From the NCBI GenBank assembly GCA_003260025.2, contig QFZU02000056.1:78245-142244 (forward strand): 64,000 nucleotides of DNA. The letters run 5' to 3'. Position 1 is the first letter of the stretch, and each line of letters opens with the position of its first letter. The notes below the pieces were generated by a model. That model searched no databases. It had not been told where the DNA came from and saw only the letters and a list, made by a program, of their open reading frames with translations. Origin of the DNA: Microbispora triticiradicis. GTDB lineage: Bacteria; Actinomycetota; Actinomycetes; Streptosporangiales; Streptosporangiaceae. Positions 44,992 through 54,500 of the stretch are shown here, one piece after another. A program made the translations under genes and the position numbers.

Positions 44992-47886
44992 TCACACGCC
45001 GGTGATCGTCCAGTGGTTGTTGGTGCTGTTGTTCGGCGTCCACATGCCGACGTTGGAGCCGGCGCTGGTGTAGCCCATGCCGTCGAGGGAGGTCCCGGTG
45101 CCGCGGTTGATGATCTGGGAGCGGCCGTTGCCGACGTCGTTGAGGCGCCACTGCTGGTTGTTGCCGCCGTTCCAGGCCGACTGCCTGGCGACGGCGCCGT
45201 TGGCGGTGTTGCCCCAGCTGTCGATGACCATGCCGTTGGTGCGGTTGACGATCCGGTACCAACCGCCGCCCAGGTCGACCAGCTGCCACTGCAGGTTGTT
45301 GCTGCCGTCCCAGTTCCACTGCTTGACGTTCGACCCCGACGCCACGTTGCCGCCGCTGTCCAGCACCAGGCCGGTGGTGGCGTTGACGATCCGCACGTAG
45401 GTCGACGGCGGCGTCGGTGACGCCGAGGCCGACGGTGACGCCGACGGCGAGGAGGTGCTGCCGGACCCGGTCAGGCGGTAGGTGCGGCCGGCCTGGCCGG
45501 TCAGCGCGACGACGTCGGCCTCGGGCTTGGTGACGGTGACGGCCTCACCGGTCTCGCTGTCGACGACCTGGTAGGTCCCGGTGAAGATCCGGTTGCGCAC
45601 CTTGACGGTGCCGGCGCGGTCGAACTTGACGAGGATCTCGGTGGCCACACCGGAGCTCCAGGTCGTGCCGACGGTGTAGCCGCCGCGCCCCCGCAGGCCC
45701 TGCACCTTCCCGCTCGGCCACGCCGAGGGCAGCGCGGGCAGCACGTGCAGCTCACCGTTGTGGCTCTGCAGCAGCATCTCGGCGATGCCGGAGGTGGCGC
45801 CGAAGTTGCCGTCGATCTGGAACGGCGGGTGCAGGTCGAACATGTTCGGCGCGAGCCGGTCCGTCCTGACCAGGAGGCGGATCAGGTTGTGCGCGCGGGC
45901 GCCCTCCTCCATTCGCGCCCAGTAGTTGATCTTCCAGGCGAGCGACCAGCCGGTCCCGTCGTCTCCGCGCAGCTCCAGGGTTCGGCGCGCCGCGTTGTAC
46001 AGCGTCGGGGTGCCCCGCTTGGTGATCTGGTTGCTGGGGTGCAGGCCGTACAGGTGGGAGATGTGCCGGTGGTTCTGCTCGGTCTCCACCCAGTCGTAGA
46101 GCCACTCCTGGATGTTGCCGCGCGAGCCGACCTTCATCGGCGCGAGCCGGTCGCGGGCCGCGAGGACCCGGGTGCGGAAGTCGGAGTCGGTGCCGAGCGC
46201 CAGGCTCGCCTGCGCGCACGCGTTGAACAGGTCGCGCAGGATCTGGTTGTCCATCGTCGGGCCGGCGCACACGCTGACGCCCGAGTGGTGGGGCAGTTCC
46301 GGGGAGTTCGACGGGTTCGTGACGAGATAGCCGAGGCTCGGTTCGGTCACCAGGGTGTCGAGGAAGAACTGCGCGGCGCCCTTCATGGCGGGGTAGTACT
46401 GTTGCAGGAAGTTCAGGTCGCCGGTGAACTGGTAGTGCTCCCAGATCAGGGTGGACAGCCACGCGCCGCCGGTCTGCCACATGCCCCAGAGCGCGCCGTC
46501 GACGACCGACGTGGCCCGCCACGCGTCGGTGTTGTGGTGGGTGACCCAGCCACCGGCGTTGTACTGCACCCGGGCGGTGCGGGCGCCGGTCACCGAGAGG
46601 TCGTTGATCATCTTGAACACCGGGTCGAAGCACTCCGACAGGTTCGTCGTGTCGGCCGGCCAGTAGTTCATCGGCAGGTTCGCGTTGATGGTGTACTTCG
46701 AGTCCCACTGCGGGGCCAGCGAGTCGTTCCAGATGCCCTGCAGGTTGGCGGGTTGCGTCCCGGGACGTGAGGAGGAGATCAGCAGGTAGCGGCCGAACTG
46801 GAACAGCAGCACCGAGAACTGCGGGTCGTTGGTGTTCGCGTGCTGCGCGATTCGCACGTCGGTCGGCTGGTCGGCCGCGGACGTCCGGCCCAGGTCGAGC
46901 GTCGTGCGCCCGAACAGGTTCTGGTAGTCGGCCACGTGCCGGGACCGCAGGTCGTCGAAGGTGCGGGCGACGGCGGAGTTGAGGTTGTTGCGGGCGATGC
47001 CCTGGTAGTCGCCGCCGACGTTCTGGTAGTTGACGTAGCTGGAGCCGATGGAGATCAGCAGCGTCACGCTGTTGGCGCCCCGCACCTGGAGCGTGCCGCC
47101 GGAACTGCTGACGGTGCCGCCGTCGGCGACGGCCTTGGCCAGTGCCAGGAACTTGACCGAGCCGGTCTTGCCCTCGAAGTTGCCCGAGATGCCGTCGATA
47201 CCCACCGACGTGCCGTCGGGGCTGGTGCGGGTGACGCGCTGCGGGCTGTCGAACGTCCCGGAGAAGGTGATCGATCCGGCCCGGTCGGCGGTCAGGCGGA
47301 CGACGATGACCTGGTCGGGCGCGCTGGCGAACGTCTCACGCCGGTAGTTGACGCCGTTCTGCGAGTACGTCGTCACCGTGGTGGCCGTGGTCAGGTCCAG
47401 CAGCCGGTTGTACCCCGAGACTCCGCTGGAGCCGGCGCTGAAGGTGAGCCGCAGGTTGCCCACGGTCTGGTAGGCGAGCTGGCCCGCGGGGCTGCCCAGC
47501 ATGTTCTGGTCGATCAGGGTCTGGGCCTGGCTCCACTGGTTCTGGAATACCAGCTGCCTGATCTGCGCCAGCGCCCCCGCGCCGCGCGTGTTGCTCTGGT
47601 CGTACGGCCCGCCGCCCCAGACGGTGTCCTCGTTGAGCTGGAGCCGCTCGACGTCGACGTTGCCGAACACCATCGCGCCCAGGCGTCCGTTGCCGATCGG
47701 CAGCGCGCGCAGCCAGTCCGTCCCGGCGCTCTCGTCGTACCACAGCGCCAGATCGTTCGCGGCGAGCACCTGCGCCGGCGCCACCGACCCGGCTCGCGCC
47801 GCCGCCGTCCACTGCAAAGGCAACAGCGCGGCTCCGGCTCCGGCCGCGCCGTATCGCAGCACTTGCCTTCGGCTGAAATCAGACAA
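44992..47886 (-). CDS. secreted GH95 alpha-L-fucosidase with ricin-type lectin domain
   Basis: 964 residues. Twin-arginine signal FSRRQVLRYGAAGAGAALL. The GH95 body shows ALPIGNGRLGAMVFGN, LQLNEDTVWGGGPYD, YTINANLPMNYWPAD (Asn pair) and DDGTGWSLAWKINYWARMEE with the catalytic Asp. The C-terminal roughly 130 residues are a beta-trefoil CBM13 with QxW motifs (NLQWQLVDLGGGWYRIVNR, NQQWRLNDVGNG). Start is TTG at 47886 with GGAG seven bases upstream. It probably removes fucose (or galactose, as GH95 also includes galactosidases) from plant glycans. Confidence 0.92.
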   Translation of the reverse strand: MSDFSRRQVLRYGAAGAGAALLPLQWTAAARAGSVAPAQVLAANDLALWYDESAGTDWLRALPIGNGRLGAMVFGNVDVERLQLNEDTVWGGGPYDQSNTRGAGALAQIRQLVFQNQWSQAQTLIDQNMLGSPAGQLAYQTVGNLRLTFSAGSSGVSGYNRLLDLTTATTVTTYSQNGVNYRRETFASAPDQVIVVRLTADRAGSITFSGTFDSPQRVTRTSPDGTSVGIDGISGNFEGKTGSVKFLALAKAVADGGTVSSSGGTLQVRGANSVTLLISIGSSYVNYQNVGGDYQGIARNNLNSAVARTFDDLRSRHVADYQNLFGRTTLDLGRTSAADQPTDVRIAQHANTNDPQFSVLLFQFGRYLLISSSRPGTQPANLQGIWNDSLAPQWDSKYTINANLPMNYWPADTTNLSECFDPVFKMINDLSVTGARTARVQYNAGGWVTHHNTDAWRATSVVDGALWGMWQTGGAWLSTLIWEHYQFTGDLNFLQQYYPAMKGAAQFFLDTLVTEPSLGYLVTNPSNSPELPHHSGVSVCAGPTMDNQILRDLFNACAQASLALGTDSDFRTRVLAARDRLAPMKVGSRGNIQEWLYDWVETEQNHRHISHLYGLHPSNQITKRGTPTLYNAARRTLELRGDDGTGWSLAWKINYWARMEEGARAHNLIRLLVRTDRLAPNMFDLHPPFQIDGNFGATSGIAEMLLQSHNGELHVLPALPSAWPSGKVQGLRGRGGYTVGTTWSSGVATEILVKFDRAGTVKVRNRIFTGTYQVVDSETGEAVTVTKPEADVVALTGQAGRTYRLTGSGSTSSPSASPSASASPTPPSTYVRIVNATTGLVLDSGGNVASGSNVKQWNWDGSNNLQWQLVDLGGGWYRIVNRTNGMVIDSWGNTANGAVARQSAWNGGNNQQWRLNDVGNGRSQIINRGTGTSLDGMGYTSAGSNVGMWTPNNSTNNHWTITGV

Positions 47887-48147
47887 TTCAGTTCTCCAAG
47901 TCCACGGCGGGTACGGACACGTCAGAATCGTTTCGACCAGGAGCTCGGCTCCGGGCGAGACGCGGCGGGTGTCCGGGGGGATGACCTACGGCCCGAAGGC
48001 TCTGAGGGAGGCGGCGGTAGGGGTGAAGTTCTCTCCGGCAGGGCCTCCCACCGCCATAAGAGGCCCTGCCGGAGCCCGGAGAGGGTCGTGTGTACGGCCC
48101 TCTCCGGAGTCAACGGGACATCGATCAGCACACCGTGCCGCGGCCGG
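47887..48147. other. intergenic region between polyesterase and fucosidase genes
   Basis: 260 bp holding the GH95 promoter on the left and two consecutive perfect hairpins on the right. No gene. Confidence 0.6.
48033..48107. terminator. tandem double hairpin terminator
   Basis: The first stem pairs CTCCGGCAGGGCCTC (48033-48047) with GAGGCCCTGCCGGAG (48060-48074), 15 bp perfect. The second pairs CCGGAGAGGG (48076-48085) with CCCTCTCCGG (48098-48107), 10 bp perfect. Both follow the polyesterase gene on the minus strand and separate it from the GH95 gene. Confidence 0.8.
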
Positions 48148-49536
48148 TCACGGGCTGGTGCAGGTGAGGGTGGGGGTCGACGGCGTGCCGGTGGCGAGGA
48201 ACCCGAAGGCGGCCGAGCCGCCCGCCGGGAGCGAGCCGTTGTAGGAGGCGTTCCTCACCGTCACCGAGGAACCGCTCGTGCTCAGCGTGCCGTTCCACGC
48301 CTGGGTGATCGTCTGGCCGCTGCCGAGCGTCCACCTGACGGTCCAGCCGTTGATCGCCGAGCTGCCCGCCTTCACCGTGACCAACGCCTGGTAGCCGCCG
48401 GGCCACGAGTTCTGCGGCTGGTACTCGGCCACGCAGGCGCCCGGAGGCGGGGGCGACGGACTGGTGTGCGGCGACTGCGAGGGCGACTGCGAGGGCGACT
48501 GCGACGGGGACTGTGACGGCGACTGCGAGGGCGACTGCGACGGGCTGGCCGAGGGGGAGGCGCTCGGCGACGACTGGCCCGGCGGCACGTAGGGGCACTT
48601 GTTGCGGTACATCGAGATGTTGCTGGAGTCCGCCAGCGGGCACAGGAACTGGGTGTACCGGGTGTCGTTGTCCACCCAGATCTTCAGCCAGGGGATCAGC
48701 ACCCGCATTTCGGTCGTGTTGGCCCGCGTCGCGAACAGGTGGTCCACCCCGGTGATCTCCACCCACGCGCTCGGCGTCGAGGCCGGGATGGTGGTGTACA
48801 GCCCGTTGAGGTACGACTGCGTGACCGTCGTGTCCCGCTGGCCGGAGATGAACATCGTCGGCACCCGGTCGTTGGACAGGCCGTAGTCGCCGACGGGCGA
48901 GCCGGGCGCGAGCCCGACCCCGGCCTTGAGGGTGGGCCGCCGGAGGATCGCGCTGAGGACCCCCGCGCCGCCCGCCGAGTGGCCGACGACCGACAGCCGG
49001 TTGGGGTCGACCCGGTCGCGTACCGAGCTGCGCTGGGTGAGGTAGTCCAGCGCGGCGAGCAGCTGGGTCCCCCGGGCGTCCGCGCTGTCGGTGCGGCTGT
49101 TGGTCTCGATGCCGATCACCACGAAGCCGAAGGAGGCGAGCCAGGGGCCCATCCAGGCCTCTTCGTTGGCGAACAGGGCGGAGTAGCCCGGCACGATCGC
49201 GACCCCGCCGAACGTCCCCTGGCTGGTGTCGGTCGGATAGTAGATCACTCCGCCGCCGAAGCCGTTGCCGGCCGGCACGCTGGTCTGCGCGGTCGCGAAG
49301 GTCCCCCTGGTGGCCGCGACGCTCGCCACGGTCGGGTTCGGCCCGCGCTGGTAGGGATTGTCCGCGGCCGATGCCGGCCGGGTCGCGATGGCCGCCGAGA
49401 ACAGCCCGATGACGGCAACCGCCGCCGCCATCGCCCGGCCCATCGCGCGGCGGAGCGAACGGCTCCGCGAGCCGGGCCCGGACGCGGGCGTGGATGATCG
49501 CCGGGTTCCCGGCGGCGGAACGGCGTGTGCGCCCAT
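48148..49536 (-). CDS. secreted PETase-like polyester hydrolase/cutinase with CBM2
   Basis: 462 residues from ATG 49536 (GGAGG seven bases upstream). A long N-terminal region with signal peptide ends at ASAA, then NPYQRGPNPTVASVAATRG starts the alpha/beta hydrolase. Segments FGGVAIVPGYSALF, GPWLASFGFVVIGIETNSRT and WVDNDTRYTQFLCP match the cutinase/PETase family closely. Triad: Ser187 in GHSAGG, Asp235 in SGQRDTTV, His266 in GVDHLF. A Ser-Pro-Gln linker (about 320-365) and a CBM2 (about 366-462) follow. The usual Met after the nucleophile is Ala here. The cellulose-binding module suggests plant polyesters (cutin) as natural target. Confidence 0.9.
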   Translation of the reverse strand: MGAHAVPPPGTRRSSTPASGPGSRSRSLRRAMGRAMAAAVAVIGLFSAAIATRPASAADNPYQRGPNPTVASVAATRGTFATAQTSVPAGNGFGGGVIYYPTDTSQGTFGGVAIVPGYSALFANEEAWMGPWLASFGFVVIGIETNSRTDSADARGTQLLAALDYLTQRSSVRDRVDPNRLSVVGHSAGGAGVLSAILRRPTLKAGVGLAPGSPVGDYGLSNDRVPTMFISGQRDTTVTQSYLNGLYTTIPASTPSAWVEITGVDHLFATRANTTEMRVLIPWLKIWVDNDTRYTQFLCPLADSSNISMYRNKCPYVPPGQSSPSASPSASPSQSPSQSPSQSPSQSPSQSPSQSPHTSPSPPPPGACVAEYQPQNSWPGGYQALVTVKAGSSAINGWTVRWTLGSGQTITQAWNGTLSTSGSSVTVRNASYNGSLPAGGSAAFGFLATGTPSTPTLTCTSP

Positions 49537-49699
49537 GCCTGAGCCTCCATGACTGCAACCAGAGAAAGGGGGAACGCGGGGCATTCAGCGCTGGACGCCG
49601 TGCTCCCGGGCAGGGGAGCGCACACCAGGAGGGCGTCGCGAAGGGCGGCCCTCCGCCCCGCGCACCACCACCGGACAGCGGGAGACCGCCTCGGGGCTC

Positions 49700-49728
49700 A
49701 GTGTGGAAACCTCACCGAAATGTGTCAA
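49700..49728 (-). promoter_or_regulatory. probable polyesterase promoter
   Basis: On the minus strand TTGACA (49723-49728) is followed after 17 bp by CACACT (49700-49705). Arms CTCACC and GGTGAG (49711-49716, 49735-49740) flank the -35 and may be a repressor site. Confidence 0.5.
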
Positions 49729-50021
49729 GGGTAGGGTGAGGCAGCGAAACCCCCGATCTATGCAAACCGCCTCGTGATCCCGGCATCGTCACAGCCGGCC
49801 GGTGGTCCGGGAGCGAAGTCATCGGATGAACGTTTCACCCCGACGTCTTCTCGGGTGAGCCCCGCGGAGCCTCTGATGCGGCAGTTCGGCCGCTTCCGTG
49901 CCCTTCCGCGTTCGCGGCCGGACGCACAGCGCCTCTTGACACCGTGCCCCCGCCTCGGCTTTGCTCCGCCCCACCACCACCGGTTGGTCTGTCGATGTGG
50001 AGGAGGGCGAAGACGAGGGCA

Positions 50022-50041
50022 GATTGTTAGCGTTAACAATC
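50022..50041. promoter_or_regulatory. LacI-family type operator
   Basis: GATTGTTAGCGTTAACAATC is symmetric apart from one mismatched pair and has the central CG and TTGTTA...TAACAA arms typical of LacI/GalR operators of sugar genes. Nearest start on the minus strand is the polyesterase, almost 500 bp away, so its target is unclear. Confidence 0.55.
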
Positions 50042-50156
50042 ATCCGAGGGGCATGCCTGCGTCCGGCTCGTCCCCGGGACCCCGGCGGACACCACGTCGA
50101 GGCCCCGTGACCGCCGGTGGCGGAGGCCTTTCGGAGACGGGCGGGTCACGCCGCCG

Positions 50157-51527
50157 TCAGTCCGTCGTCACCGGGCGCAGCGACGCGTGCATGGTGCCCT
50201 CGGGCTGGAGAGTGAGGCCGATCTTCGGTGCGAACTCACCCGGCTCGACCTCCAGATGGAAGCGCTGGGCGATGGTGGCCAGGACGAGGACCGAGGCGAC
50301 CATGGCGAAACGCACGCCGATGCACACGCGAGTGCCGCCGCCGAAGGGGAACCAGGCGTTCTCGGTGACCGTTTCGGCCGTCGAGGCGTCCCGCGCCCAC
50401 CGTTCCGGAGAGAACTCCTGCGGGTTCCCGAACCAGCGCGGGTCGAAGTGGGTGGCCCACGGGCTCATCCACACCTGGGTGCCCTTCCGTACGGGCCGGC
50501 CCGCCAGCGTCGCTCCCTCGTCCGCCAGCGCGTAGATCATCCAGACCGGCGGCCGCATCCGCAGCGCCTCCTTGACGATCTGCTCGCAGTACGGCAGGCG
50601 CGCGTAGTCCTCGTAGCCGGGGACACGGCCGTTCAGGACCCGCCGCAGTTCATCGGTGAGCCTCTCCCGGACCCGGGGGTGGCGGGAGAGCAGATACCAG
50701 ACCCACGCCAGCGCGGTGCCGGTGGTCTCGTGCGCCCCGACGTACATGGTGACGCACTCGTCGCGGATCTCCTTGTCGGTGAGGTGCGCGCCCGCGGCGT
50801 CCCGCGCGGCCAGGAGCCTGGTGAGCAGGTCGTCCCGTTCGGTCGGCGACTCACGCCGGAGGGCGACCAGCCGGCGCACCTCCGTGTCGAGGACGTCGAC
50901 CGCGCGCTTGAGGCGGCGCCGCCCGGGCGTGCGCATCCAGTCGGGCATCATCGGCCCGAGACCGCGGAACTCGACGCCGATCTGGTGCTGGGCGATGAGC
51001 ATGGAGTCGGCGATGACCTCCTCGCGCACCCCCGAGTCGGTGCCGAAGATCGTGCGGACCGTGATGCGCTGGCTCAGCGCGAGCATCTCCGCCGTGACGT
51101 CGACGCGCCGGCCTGGCGCCCACCGCGCGGCGAGCTCCTGCGCCGCCGCGCTCATGATCTCCGCGTACGCGCGGACCTGCCGGGGGCGTACGGCGGGCTG
51201 CACCATGCCGCGCTTGCGCCGCCATTCGGGGCCCCGGGACGTGATGAACCCGTCGCCCAGCAGGTGCCTGAAGGCGTAGCCGAGGTCGGGCTTGCGGAAG
51301 GTGAACTCGCGCGCGGCGAGCACCTCGTGGATCATCTCGGGGTTGTTCAGGAAGACGACCGGGGCCGGGCCCAGCCGCCACCGCACCTGGTCGGCGGGGT
51401 AGGAGGCAAGGCGGCTCAGGAACGCGAGGGGGTCCCTGGCGAACTCCGGGAGGCTGCCGAGGAGCGGCAGCCCGCGCGGGCCGTCGAGGACCGGGGCGAT
51501 GGCGGTGCGGTCCGCTGCCGTGGTCAT
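50157..51527 (-). CDS. cytochrome P450
   Basis: 456 residues. Heme-binding FPFGGGTRVCIGVRFA with Cys402, ExxR in KEALRMRPP and I-helix YVGAHETTGTALAW with the acid/Thr pair. Similar to bacterial CYPs of the eukaryote-like group, such as those acting on fatty chains. Its ATG overlaps the PKS stop (ATGA), so it belongs to the polyketide cluster and probably oxidises the product or the chain. No ferredoxin gene is visible. Confidence 0.94.
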   Translation of the reverse strand: MTTAADRTAIAPVLDGPRGLPLLGSLPEFARDPLAFLSRLASYPADQVRWRLGPAPVVFLNNPEMIHEVLAAREFTFRKPDLGYAFRHLLGDGFITSRGPEWRRKRGMVQPAVRPRQVRAYAEIMSAAAQELAARWAPGRRVDVTAEMLALSQRITVRTIFGTDSGVREEVIADSMLIAQHQIGVEFRGLGPMMPDWMRTPGRRRLKRAVDVLDTEVRRLVALRRESPTERDDLLTRLLAARDAAGAHLTDKEIRDECVTMYVGAHETTGTALAWVWYLLSRHPRVRERLTDELRRVLNGRVPGYEDYARLPYCEQIVKEALRMRPPVWMIYALADEGATLAGRPVRKGTQVWMSPWATHFDPRWFGNPQEFSPERWARDASTAETVTENAWFPFGGGTRVCIGVRFAMVASVLVLATIAQRFHLEVEPGEFAPKIGLTLQPEGTMHASLRPVTTD

Positions 51528-54500
51528 GAGGGGACTCCTTCGAGGGCGAAGAGGCCGGAGAGGTGGGCGGACAGCAGCGCCACCGAGGGGTGGTCCAGGG
51601 CGACGGTGGAGGGCAGGTCGGCGCCCAGCGCCTCGGAGAGAACGGTGCGCAGGTCGATGACCATGATCGAGTCGAGTCCCATGACGGCGAACTCGAGCTC
51701 GTCGTCGATCTCCGCGCCTTCGCCGAGCACGCCGGCGGCCGCGGCGCGGACGGTCTCCCTGAGCAGCGCGTCCCGCGACGCGGGGTCGAGCGTGGCGAGT
51801 TCGTCCCGGAGCCAGCCACGCGGACGGCGCCGGGAGACCACCGGACCGGCGGGCGGGGGGACGGGACGAGGTGACGCGCCGGGGAGGAGCGCCGCGGCCG
51901 GATGCCCGTCCAGGTGGGAGGCGTGGCGCTCCTCGTCCAGGCGTACGGCGACCAGCCGGGCGGGACGGTCGGCCAGGGCCTCCAGGAGCAGGTCCTCAGC
52001 CTCACGGTCGCTGAGCGGGCTCACCCCGCTTCTCGCGGAGGCCCGCTCCGTCGCCGCCGAGGCGGCGAGCCCACCGGCGTCCTCCGGGATCCAAGGCCCC
52101 CAGCCGATGCTCGTGGCGGGGACGCCGCGGGCGCGCAGCGACTCGGCGAGGCCGTCGAGGTAACCGTTGGCCGCCGCGTAGTTGGCCTGACCGGCGGAGC
52201 CGAGCACGGCCGAGGCGGAGGAGAACAGCACGAACGACCTGAGGGTACGCGGGTCCAGGACCGCCGCCAGGGTGTCGGCGCCCCGGGCCTTGGCCGCGAA
52301 GACCTCGCGGAAGGAGGAGCCGGTCATCCGGTCGAAGGCCCGGTCGTCCGTCGTGCCCGCGAGGTGGAGCACGATCCCCAGCGGGGCGTCCCGTCCCGCC
52401 TCGGCGACGGCCCGGCGGCAGGCCGCGGGATCGGTGACGTCGCCCTGGACGACGCGGACCCGGACGCCTTCGGCGGTCAGGCGGGCGATGACCGCGCGGG
52501 CGGCGGCGCCGGGGGCCGAGCGTGCCATGAGCGTGACCGCGGGGACGCCGTGGCGGGCCAGGATTGCGGCGGCGCTCAGGCCCAGCGCGCCGAGTCCTCC
52601 GGTGATCAGGGCCGCGACGCCGGCCGGCGGAGAGTCCGTCCGCTCCCGCCGCCGGGGCGTCAGCCGCGCCGCCCGGACGCCCGCCGGTCCGACGGCGAGC
52701 CTCGTCTCCGGGACGCCCTCGTCCAGCAGTCGCGTGAGGGCGGCGGCGACGTGGGCGGGCTCCCAGCCGGCGTCGAGCGTCACCCTGATCAGCCGCCGTT
52801 CCCGCTGCTCGGCCTCCAGGGACGAGAGCATGCCCCACAGCGCCTCGCGGACCGGTGCCACGCGGTGGTCCGCCGCCGCCACGACCACGTAGGGAACCTG
52901 GGGCGGGGCGGCCTTGAGGGAGTCCGCGAGGGCCTGGACGGCGGTCAGCGCGTCGTCCGACGTGGCGGGCGCCGGGGGCGGGGTGAGGAACCGGGTGTCC
53001 AGGATCAGATCGGTTGCCAGGCCAGGTGGCAGATCGGTTGCCAGGCCGGGTGGCAGATCGGGGGGCGGATCGGGAAGCGCGGCGTCGCGGCCGAGCGCCC
53101 GCGTCCGGTGCCCGAGCCGCTCGCACGCCTCGCCGATCCCGCCGCCAGCGCCCAGGACGGCGATGTGACGGACCCGGCCGCCGGGGGCGGCCGTCGCCGC
53201 CCAGCCGGTCCAGGTCAGCTCGTAGGCGTTGGCCGCGCCGGCCCGCAGCGACCGGCGCAGCAGCGCGCGCGGCGCCATGCGGAAGCGGAAGCCGTCCACG
53301 GTGAGGATGGTCGCGCCGTGCTCGTCGAACATGTGGAGGTCGGCGGAGGCGATCCGTCGGAAGTCGCCGTCCGGGCCGGCCTCGCCGTCGAGGGTGGCCC
53401 TGACGTGTCCCCACAGGTCCCCGCCCGGCGCGGGACGGCCGGGGAAGGACAGGGCGGCGGCCGCGAACGGGATCGCGAGGTCCTGCCTCTCGGTCGCGGT
53501 GTCCCCGCGGGCGCCGGCGACCGCGAAGACGACGGCGGACTGCAGGCACGAGTCGAGCAGCCCGGGGTGGATCTCGTAGTCCCCGGGGTCCTCGCTCATC
53601 GCGGGCGGCCGGGTGAAGCGGATGAGCGCCTCGGCGCCGCGGATCCACACCTGGTCGATCCACCGGAAGGACGGGCCGAGGTGGTAGCCGAGCCCGCGCA
53701 GGTGGCGGTAGAAGTCCTCGCCGGTGAGGTGCGTCCCGGCCCCGGCCATGAACGCGTCCGGGTCGGGCGCGCCGCGCGCGGGAGCGGGGGCGCCGGGGAC
53801 GAGCCTGGCCGTCAGGTGCTCCTGCCAGCGGTCGGCCTCCACCAGGCTCTGCACGCTGACGGTCCGCCTGCCGTCGCCGGCCTCGGTCTCGACGGTCTGC
53901 AGTTCGTAGCGTTCGCCCTCGCGGATCACCAGCGCCCGGGGGAAGTGCAGGTCCTCCAGGGCGACGGGGGCGCCGCAGGGCGCCAGCGCCGACAGGACCG
54001 TCGCGATCTGGGAGGCGCCCGGCACCGAGACCGTGCCGTAGAGGCGGTGGTCGTCGAGGTGCGGCGGGTAGTCCGTGGTGCGCTCGGTGCGGAAGACCCG
54101 GCCGCGGAAGGCGGGTGAGCGCAGCGGGGTGCCCCAGGGAGGCGCCGCCGTCCTGGCCCGCGCCCAGTGCCGGGTGGGCGCGAACGGATACAGCGGCGCG
54201 CCGGAGTGGGGGACGCCGCCCGGTCCCCGGGCCGCCCGCCAGCGGACGTCCTGGCCCAGCAGGTAGAGCGAGGCGAGGGCGGCGCGCAGGGAGGCGTGGT
54301 CACGCGCTCCTCTGCGCAGGGAGGAGACCGCCCCCGGGGCGAGACCCCCGGCACGTACCAGGTTCACCAGGGTCCGGTCGGGGCCGATCTCCAGGCAGAC
54401 GTCGACGTCGAGGGCGCCCAGCCACCGCAGGCCGTCGTGGAACCGGACGGGCTCACGGGCGTGCCGGCACCAGTACTCCGCGTCGTACGTCCCGGGACCG

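Larger units (their letters stand above)
49537..50156. other. long intergenic region before the P450/PKS cluster
   Basis: About 620 bp without a convincing gene. It contains the probable polyesterase promoter (49700-49728), flanking CTCACC/GGTGAG arms and a LacI-type palindrome at 50022-50041. It marks the border between the secreted enzyme genes and the polyketide cluster. Confidence 0.6.
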
